A stretch of DNA of 51,624 nucleotides, from contig PHEY01000012.1 in NCBI GenBank assembly GCA_002841335.1, forward strand, positions 1-51,624, written 5' to 3'. Below are positions 46,598 through 51,624 of this stretch, piece after piece. The position numbers were made by a program, and so were the translations under genes. Source of the stretch: Actinobacteria bacterium HGW-Actinobacteria-2 (GTDB lineage Bacteria; Actinomycetota; Actinomycetes; Propionibacteriales; Propionibacteriaceae). The notes beneath the pieces are model-generated. The model worked only from the letters and a program-made list of their open reading frames with translations, did not search any database and had not been told where the DNA came from. Every line of letters begins with the position of its first letter. The stretch's first letter is position 1.

Positions 46598-48436
46598 TCA
46601 GTCGAGGGAGCGGGCGGCGCCCTTGTCGGCGCTCAACGCCAGCGAGGCGTACACCTTCAACGCGGTCGACACCTCGCGGTCGCGGTTGGCCGGCTTCCAG
46701 CCCTCGGCGTCGCGCTTGGCCCGGCGTGCGGCCAGGGTGGCATCGTCCACCTTGAGGTCGATGCGGCGCTCGGGGATGGAGATCTCGATGATGTCGCCGT
46801 CCTCGACCAGCCCGATCACCCCGCCGGAGGCCGCCTCCGGCGAGACGTGACCGATCGACAGACCGGACGAGCCGCCGGAGAAGCGACCGTCGGTGATCAG
46901 CGCGCACTGCTGACCCAACCCCAGGCCCTTGATGTAGGACGTCGGGTAGAGCATTTCCTGCATGCCGGGGCCGCCCTTGGGGCCTTCGAAGCGGACGATC
47001 ACCACGTCGCCGGGCTTGACCCGCTTGCTCAGGATCGCCTCGACGGCCTGCTCTTGGGAATCGGTGACCACGGCCGGGCCGGAGAACGTCCACACCGATT
47101 CCGGGACGCCGGCGGTCTTCACGATCGCACCGTCGACGGCCAGGTTGCCCTTCAGGATCGCCAGGCCACCATCGACGGTGTACGGCGTCGCCACCGCGCG
47201 GATGCAGCCGCTTTCGGCGTCGGTGTCGAGTGAGTCCCAGCGTGCGGTCGAGCTGAACGCCTCGGTGGTGCGCACCCCACCAGGGGCAGCGTGGAACAGC
47301 TCCACCGCCTCCGGCAGCGGCGAGCCGCCGCGGATGTCCCAATCGGCCAGCCATCGGGTCAGCGACGGCGAATGGACGGCATGCACGTTCGGGTCGAGCA
47401 ATCCGCCACGGTCGAGTTCGCCCATGATCGCCGCGATCCCGCCGGCCCGGTGGACGTCCTCCATGTAGTAGTTGGACGTGTTCGGCGCCACCTTGCAGAT
47501 GCACGGAGTGACCCGGCTGAGCGCGTCGATGTCGTCAGAGTCGAAGTCGACCCCGGCCTCGTGGGCGGCGGCCAGCAGGTGCAGCACGGTGTTGGTCGAG
47601 CCGCCCATGGCGATGTCGACCCGCATGGCGTTGGCGAAGGCCTCACGGGTGGCGATCGCCTTCGGCAGGACCGACTCGTCCTCGCCGTCGTAGTAGCGCT
47701 TGGCCAGCTCGACGACCAGCTTGCCGGCGTTGAGGAACAGGTCCTTGCGGGCGGACGCGGTGGCCAGGGTCGAGCCGTTGCCGGGCAGGGCCAAGCCGAT
47801 CACTTCCAGCAGGCAGTTCATCGAGTTGGCGGTGAACATGCCCGAGCACGAGCCGCAGGTGGGGCAAGCGTTCTCTTCGATGGTCGTCATTTGCGCGTCG
47901 GTGACGGTCTCGTCCACGGCCTTGTACATGGCGTCGATCAGGTCCAGGCGGGTGGTGGCCACGCCCTCGAAGACGTGCGCCTTGCCGGCCTCCATCGGCC
48001 CACCGGAGACGAACACGGTGGGGATGTTCAGCCGTAGCGCGGCCAGCAGCATGCCGGGGGTGATCTTGTCGCAGTTGGAGATGCACACCAACGCATCGGC
48101 CTTGTGGGCGTTGACCATGAACTCCACCGAGTCGGCGATCAGCTCGCGGCTGGGCAGCGAGTAGAGCATGCCGTCGTGACCCATGGCGATGCCGTCATCG
48201 ATGGCGATGGTGTTGAACTCGCGTCCCACACCGCCGGCTTCGGCGATCGCTCCGGCGACCAGTTGGCCCATGTCCTTGAGGTGGACGTGGCCCGGTACGA
48301 ACTGGGTGAAGGAGTTGGCGATCGCCACGATCGGCTTGCCGAAATCGGATTCGACCAGGCCGGTGGCGCGCCACAGGGCGCGGGCGCCGGCCATGTTGCG
48401 GCCGTGGGTGGTCGTACGCGATCGGAGTGCAGGCAT
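46598..48436 (-). CDS. ilvD: Dihydroxy-acid dehydratase
   Basis: The 612-residue enzyme dehydrates dihydroxy-acids in valine and isoleucine synthesis. Fe-S and Mg-site motifs are [13 protein letters not shown] and [18 protein letters not shown], with [13 protein letters not shown] and the C-terminal [21 protein letters not shown]. The ATG at 48436 ([19 protein letters not shown]) follows AAGGAAG; the open frame extends to 48493 without good initiation. No other ilv gene is nearby. Confidence 0.96.
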   Translation of the reverse strand: MPALRSRTTTHGRNMAGARALWRATGLVESDFGKPIVAIANSFTQFVPGHVHLKDMGQLVAGAIAEAGGVGREFNTIAIDDGIAMGHDGMLYSLPSRELIADSVEFMVNAHKADALVCISNCDKITPGMLLAALRLNIPTVFVSGGPMEAGKAHVFEGVATTRLDLIDAMYKAVDETVTDAQMTTIEENACPTCGSCSGMFTANSMNCLLEVIGLALPGNGSTLATASARKDLFLNAGKLVVELAKRYYDGEDESVLPKAIATREAFANAMRVDIAMGGSTNTVLHLLAAAHEAGVDFDSDDIDALSRVTPCICKVAPNTSNYYMEDVHRAGGIAAIMGELDRGGLLDPNVHAVHSPSLTRWLADWDIRGGSPLPEAVELFHAAPGGVRTTEAFSSTARWDSLDTDAESGCIRAVATPYTVDGGLAILKGNLAVDGAIVKTAGVPESVWTFSGPAVVTDSQEQAVEAILSKRVKPGDVVIVRFEGPKGGPGMQEMLYPTSYIKGLGLGQQCALITDGRFSGGSSGLSIGHVSPEAASGGVIGLVEDGDIIEISIPERRIDLKVDDATLAARRAKRDAEGWKPANRDREVSTALKVYASLALSADKGAARSLD

Positions 48437-48578
48437 GGTGCTTCCTTGCTCGGTGAACTCAACAAGGTTAGTTCGCCCTCGCTCGGCTGGCACGGTTGCG
48501 GGGTGGCTTTGGGACGCCGAGACCTCAGCAAGGGTGCTCAGCGCCGGTGCTCAGGCCCGTCTGTGTCTTCGCCCATCA

Positions 48579-48620
48579 GGGGTTTCGACCCGCTCGCTTC
48601 GCTCGCTGCTCGACCAGTGG
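48579..48620. repeat. Intergenic palindromic repeat, copy 4
   Basis: GGGGTTTCGACCCGCTCGC followed by TTCGCTCGCTGCTCGACCAG: a diverged member of the GGTTTCGACACGC...GCTCAACCAGC family. It lies between ilvD and the PhzF-family gene. Confidence 0.7.
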
Positions 48621-48647
48621 GATGGGGGCGCCCAGTCAGCGGGGCCG

Positions 48648-49481
48648 TCACTCCCGGGGCAGGTCCAGGTCTCCGGAGATCACCTTGCGCACTCGTCCGC
48701 TGATCCAGATGCGTTCACCGTCGTCGTAGACCGCGATCTCGCCGTTGCGCCCGATCGCCGACCCCTGCGTGACCAGGTAGGAGGCGGGCACCAGTGCGCG
48801 TTCGCGCATCCACTGGGCGGCGGCGGCATTCAGGCTGCCGGTGACCGGGTCCTCGCCCTCGGTGAACACGGCTCGCACTTCGTAGGCGTAGCGGCCGCCC
48901 TCGGGCTCCAGACCGATCAAGCCGACGAAGTCGGTGCCGGCGAGCTTGGCACGGTTCACCTCCACGGCGCGGACCGCAGCGGCGTCGGCGAGTTGCACCA
49001 TCATCCAGGGGGCACCGTTGTCGCCCCAAGCGTGAGCGACCCACTCCTTGGCCGGGATGCCGATCGCCCGTGCGATTCGGGCCACCTCGGTGCGTCCCAG
49101 CTTGCCGTCACGTAACCGCGGCGGTGCCGCGAAGGCCAGCTTGCCGTCCTGGCCGCGAAGCTCGACCAGCCCGATGCCGCACTCCTGGACGATGCAGGCC
49201 GTCGAGTTCGGACGTCCACCGCTGGCCAACCAGACGTGGGCGGTGCCGAGCGTCGGATGCCCGGCGAAGGGCAACTCGCCCTGCGGGGTGAAGATCCGTA
49301 CCCGGTAGTCGGCCCGTGCCTCGGTGGGCTTGAGCAGGAAGGTGGTCTCCGACAGGTTCGTCCAGGACGCGAACGCCTGCATCTGCTCGTCGGTGAGGTC
49401 GTCAGCGTCATGCACGACCGCGAGCGGGTTGCCGCTCAGGCCGTTGCCGAACACGTCGACTTGAGTGAAGCGTCGTCCCAT
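48648..49481 (-). CDS. PhzF-family isomerase/epimerase
   Basis: The 277-residue protein has the diaminopimelate-epimerase-like fold. Family motifs are QVDVFGNGLSGNPLAVV, LSETTF (E45 as the acid/base Glu), PFAGHPTLGTA and DPVTGSLNAAAAQW. PhzF isomerises a dihydroanthranilate in phenazine synthesis, but most members have unknown substrates, and no phenazine genes are seen here. ATG at 49481 follows GGGGGA; a GTG at 49496 is a less likely start. Confidence 0.9.
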   Translation of the reverse strand: MGRRFTQVDVFGNGLSGNPLAVVHDADDLTDEQMQAFASWTNLSETTFLLKPTEARADYRVRIFTPQGELPFAGHPTLGTAHVWLASGGRPNSTACIVQECGIGLVELRGQDGKLAFAAPPRLRDGKLGRTEVARIARAIGIPAKEWVAHAWGDNGAPWMMVQLADAAAVRAVEVNRAKLAGTDFVGLIGLEPEGGRYAYEVRAVFTEGEDPVTGSLNAAAAQWMRERALVPASYLVTQGSAIGRNGEIAVYDDGERIWISGRVRKVISGDLDLPRE

Positions 49482-49580
49482 CTTGTGATCCCCCACAGGT
49501 ACGTTTCGCCGTCCGAGTACCGGTCGGCGGCCACGCGAATTCTCCCAGGCTTTGGCGGCACCGTCGAGGGTTGGACGGCC

Positions 49581-50711
49581 TCAGTCTCCGAGCCCGGTCC
49601 CCAACTTGCGGGCGGTGGAGATCCACTCGTGGTCGCTGGGGACGAGCTTCAGCTGGCCGGCGACCTCGCTCAGCGGCACCAATGCGGTGTCATCACCGCG
49701 GGCGGCGACCATCACGCCGAACTGACCCTTGCCGAGTGCATGCGCTGCCGCGGTGCCCAGGCGGGACCCGAGCAGCCGATCTGCGGCGCACGGCGTCCCG
49801 CCACGCTGCACGTAGCCCAGGATCGACACCCGCGACTCCAATCCGGTGGCCGCTTCGAGTTCGCGGGCGAGGGTGAAGGTGTGTTCGCGTTGGCCGTCGG
49901 CGATGTTGGCGAAGTGCTGCTTTGCTGCGCGCAACGATTCGGGGGTCTTCGCGGTGGCGATCAGCGCCTGCGCCGCAGCCAGGTCGGCGGTGTCGGACAG
50001 GTCGCGTGCGCCTTCGGCGACGGCGACCACCGAGAAGGTGCTGCCGCGCTGCATTCGGGTCTTGATCTTCTCGGCGACGCTGTCGACCGAGTACGGAATC
50101 TCAGGCAGCAGGATGATGTCGGCCCCGCCGGCGATTCCCGCACCCAACGCCAGCCAACCGGCCCGGTGCCCCATGATCTCGGTGAGGATGATCCGGTGAT
50201 GGCTGTGAGCGGTGGAGTGCAGCCGGTCGATCGCCTCGGTGGCGATCTCCATGGCGGTCGCGAAGCCGAAGGTGGTGTCGGTGCAGGCGACGTCGTTGTC
50301 GATGGTCTTCGGCAAGGTGATCACGTTCACCCCGACCTCGGCCAACCGCAGCGCGTTCTTCTGGGTGCCGCCGCCACCGAGCAGGACGAGAGCGTCGAGG
50401 CCTTCGGCCTCCATGTTGGCCAGCACCTGCGGACGGGCATCGACGATCTCGCCGTCGATGTTCATCTTGTGCACCTTGTCGCGACTGGTGCCCAAGATGG
50501 TGCCGCCGACGGTGAGGATGCCGGACAAGGCCTTGGAGTCCAGCGGCATGTGACGGTTCTCGACCAGGCCCCGGATGCCGTCGCGGTACCCGATCAGCTC
50601 CCAGCCGTTGCCGATCGCCGCCTTACCGAAGCCGCGAATGGCGGCGTTCAGACCGGGGCTGTCGCCTCCGGCGGTCAGAATTCCGATTCGTTTCGGGCTG
50701 GCGGCGCTCAT
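49581..50711 (-). CDS. pfkA: 6-phosphofructokinase
   Basis: The 376-residue PFK-A family protein has [21 protein letters not shown] (K135; catalytic Asp residues after it) and [10 protein letters not shown]. The phosphoryl-donor loop reads GGGGT (112-116), where most members have GGDGT or GGDDT, so the Mg-binding Asp is replaced by Gly. K135 in PKTIDND is the residue typical of PPi-dependent or mixed-type enzymes, while Gly at the next position fits ATP use. Donor preference is therefore uncertain. ATG at 50711 follows GAAGGGAA. Confidence 0.92.
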   Translation of the reverse strand: MSAASPKRIGILTAGGDSPGLNAAIRGFGKAAIGNGWELIGYRDGIRGLVENRHMPLDSKALSGILTVGGTILGTSRDKVHKMNIDGEIVDARPQVLANMEAEGLDALVLLGGGGTQKNALRLAEVGVNVITLPKTIDNDVACTDTTFGFATAMEIATEAIDRLHSTAHSHHRIILTEIMGHRAGWLALGAGIAGGADIILLPEIPYSVDSVAEKIKTRMQRGSTFSVVAVAEGARDLSDTADLAAAQALIATAKTPESLRAAKQHFANIADGQREHTFTLARELEAATGLESRVSILGYVQRGGTPCAADRLLGSRLGTAAAHALGKGQFGVMVAARGDDTALVPLSEVAGQLKLVPSDHEWISTARKLGTGLGD

Positions 50712-50879
50712 CGAATGTTCCCTTCGCTCGTAGCGCCTAGGGTACTGGCCGGGCGCTGTGCGGCGGGCGGAGAGCCAGGTGTGGCCGGTCGAACTTGGCG
50801 GCGGCCACTCGGCTTGGAGCCGCTTTCGCCCTACGCTTGCCTCACATGTCCGCCCCGACGACCCCTGCAGGAGCGACCG

Positions 50880-51524
50880 ATGAAGCCCCTTGGTGCCCTT
50901 TTCGGATCAGCCTTGGTCCTCGCTTTGGCCCTCACCGGGTGCGCGAAGACCCCGCCGTACCCGTCGGCGGCGACCCCGGCTCCGGTGCCATCGGCGTCCT
51001 CGGCTACTCCCACGCCTCAGCAGACTCCCTCATCGACACCGTCGCAGAGCCAACAGGCTGCCGCGATCATCCTGGACGGCACCGGGCTGGCGGGTGTGCG
51101 CTTTGGGAGCGCCGAGGCTCAGGTGCTGTCGACCCTGAAGTCTCAGCTCGGGACGCCGGACGAGGCGATCCAGGGCCAGTCGTGCGACAAGATCCCCGAC
51201 TCACCGTGGGCACAGACCGTGCTCTATGGCGATGTCTGGGTGCGGTTCGACGCCAAGGACACCAAGAAGACCTCTCCTCGAATGCTGGCTGCTTGGGGTT
51301 ATCAGCTGGGCAAGCCGCTGCCGAGTGAGTTCACGATCGTCGATGACGTCCCGCTGGATCTGACCTTCAATCAGCTCAAGGCCAAGTATCCGGCGGCGAG
51401 GTATCTGGACTTCGGCCTGCCCGAGGACACCAAAGTGCTGCAGTTGCCCAACAAGCTCATGTTCATGGGCCAACGGCAGCCGGAAGTGGTCTGGGCCGGC
51501 GAGTTTCAGAACTGCCCCGACTAG
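50880..51524 (+). CDS. Lipoprotein of unknown function
   Basis: The 214-residue lipoprotein starts [21 protein letters not shown] (lipobox LTGC), then has a Pro/Ser/Thr linker (about 25-60) and a globular domain beginning [29 protein letters not shown], a pattern seen in actinobacterial surface lipoproteins that resemble SmpA-like or DUF-type domains. ATG at 50880 follows GCAGGAGC. The stop TAG is part of the CTAG that abuts the right IS copy. Confidence 0.82.
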   Translation: MKPLGALFGSALVLALALTGCAKTPPYPSAATPAPVPSASSATPTPQQTPSSTPSQSQQAAAIILDGTGLAGVRFGSAEAQVLSTLKSQLGTPDEAIQGQSCDKIPDSPWAQTVLYGDVWVRFDAKDTKKTSPRMLAAWGYQLGKPLPSEFTIVDDVPLDLTFNQLKAKYPAARYLDFGLPEDTKVLQLPNKLMFMGQRQPEVVWAGEFQNCPD

Positions 51525-51525
51525 A

Positions 51526-51624
51526 TGTACCCGGCCAGGACGTTGGTGACGGGCGTGGCTGCTTGAACAGGTGAGAACCCCCGAGTGAGGTGTGGCTTGT
51601 CGAAGGCCCACACCGATCGGAGGT
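51526..51624 (+). mobile_element. 5' end of an insertion sequence (IS481-like), right copy
   Basis: Exact reverse complement of bases 1-99. It starts TGTACCCGGCC one base after CTAG (flank aCTAGa, 51520-51525) and ends in GATCGGAGGT, a likely ribosome-binding site for a transposase starting beyond the window. Both copies point away from the enclosed segment. Confidence 0.6.

Noticed and set aside
49236-51524. A 762-codon frame that ends as the terminal lipoprotein
   Set aside because: Its first two thirds run antisense to the PhzF and pfkA genes; the lipoprotein signal and binding site place the true start at 50880.

Overview
The window is one 51,624-base piece of a high-GC actinobacterial chromosome. 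The gene content is that of a heterotroph: L-lactate dehydrogenase, class I fumarase, citrate synthase, a single-chain pyruvate carboxylase, phosphofructokinase, and a Gram-positive tad locus without a secretin. The intergenic repeats, codon use and gene set suggest Propionibacteriales, perhaps Propionibacteriaceae, but that is inference. I see no rRNA, tRNA, CRISPR array or phage block. Both ends carry the same 99 bases in inverted orientation. They look like the 5' end of an IS481-type insertion sequence whose transposase would start just outside the window, so this is most likely a complete assembly contig that broke at two copies of one IS.

Left part (0.1-8.3 kb): a TetR regulator and a divergent double-flavodoxin oxidoreductase share a strong dyad operator. 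They are followed by lactate dehydrogenase and then, on the minus strand, five overlapping genes: holo-ACP synthase, a small carrier protein, an acyl-CoA-dehydrogenase-like flavoprotein, an amino acid:[carrier protein] ligase (a class II aminoacyl-tRNA synthetase homologue), and a fused pair of alpha/beta-hydrolase domains. This operon is the most interesting system here. It predicts loading of an amino acid onto the carrier, its oxidation there, and its transfer or release, with no NRPS modules.

8.4-17.5 kb: fumarase, then four minus-strand copies (one truncated) of a modular secreted or lipoprotein family with Asp-rich DxDGDG loops, then citrate synthase, a Fur-family regulator with a His-rich tail, and ornithine aminotransferase.

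17.5-27.6 kb: a universal stress protein and a split tad locus. flp-cpaB-tadZ-tadA-tadB-tadC-tadV run leftwards; tadE and a vWA TadG-like gene run rightwards. The roughly 1.1-kb region between the two arms carries repeated CATTTGTC motifs and an alternating purine-pyrimidine tract.

27.7-37.99 kb: cell-wall amidase, small acetyltransferase, two paralogous Cys-rich lipoproteins, pyruvate carboxylase, a FolP2-type dihydropteroate synthase homologue, a GlxA-type regulator divergent from an isochorismatase-like hydrolase, and pdxH.

38.1-51.5 kb: a large secreted protein with Ig-like domains and seven RCC1 blades, an FMN reductase, an aminotransferase, a DUF3422 membrane protein, an alcohol dehydrogenase/membrane-protein pair, ilvD with a HAD phosphatase, a PhzF-family protein, a phosphofructokinase with an unusual GGGGT loop, and a lipoprotein. 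Dispersed palindromic intergenic repeats (GGTTTCGACACGC ... GCTCAACCAGC) occur at four places.
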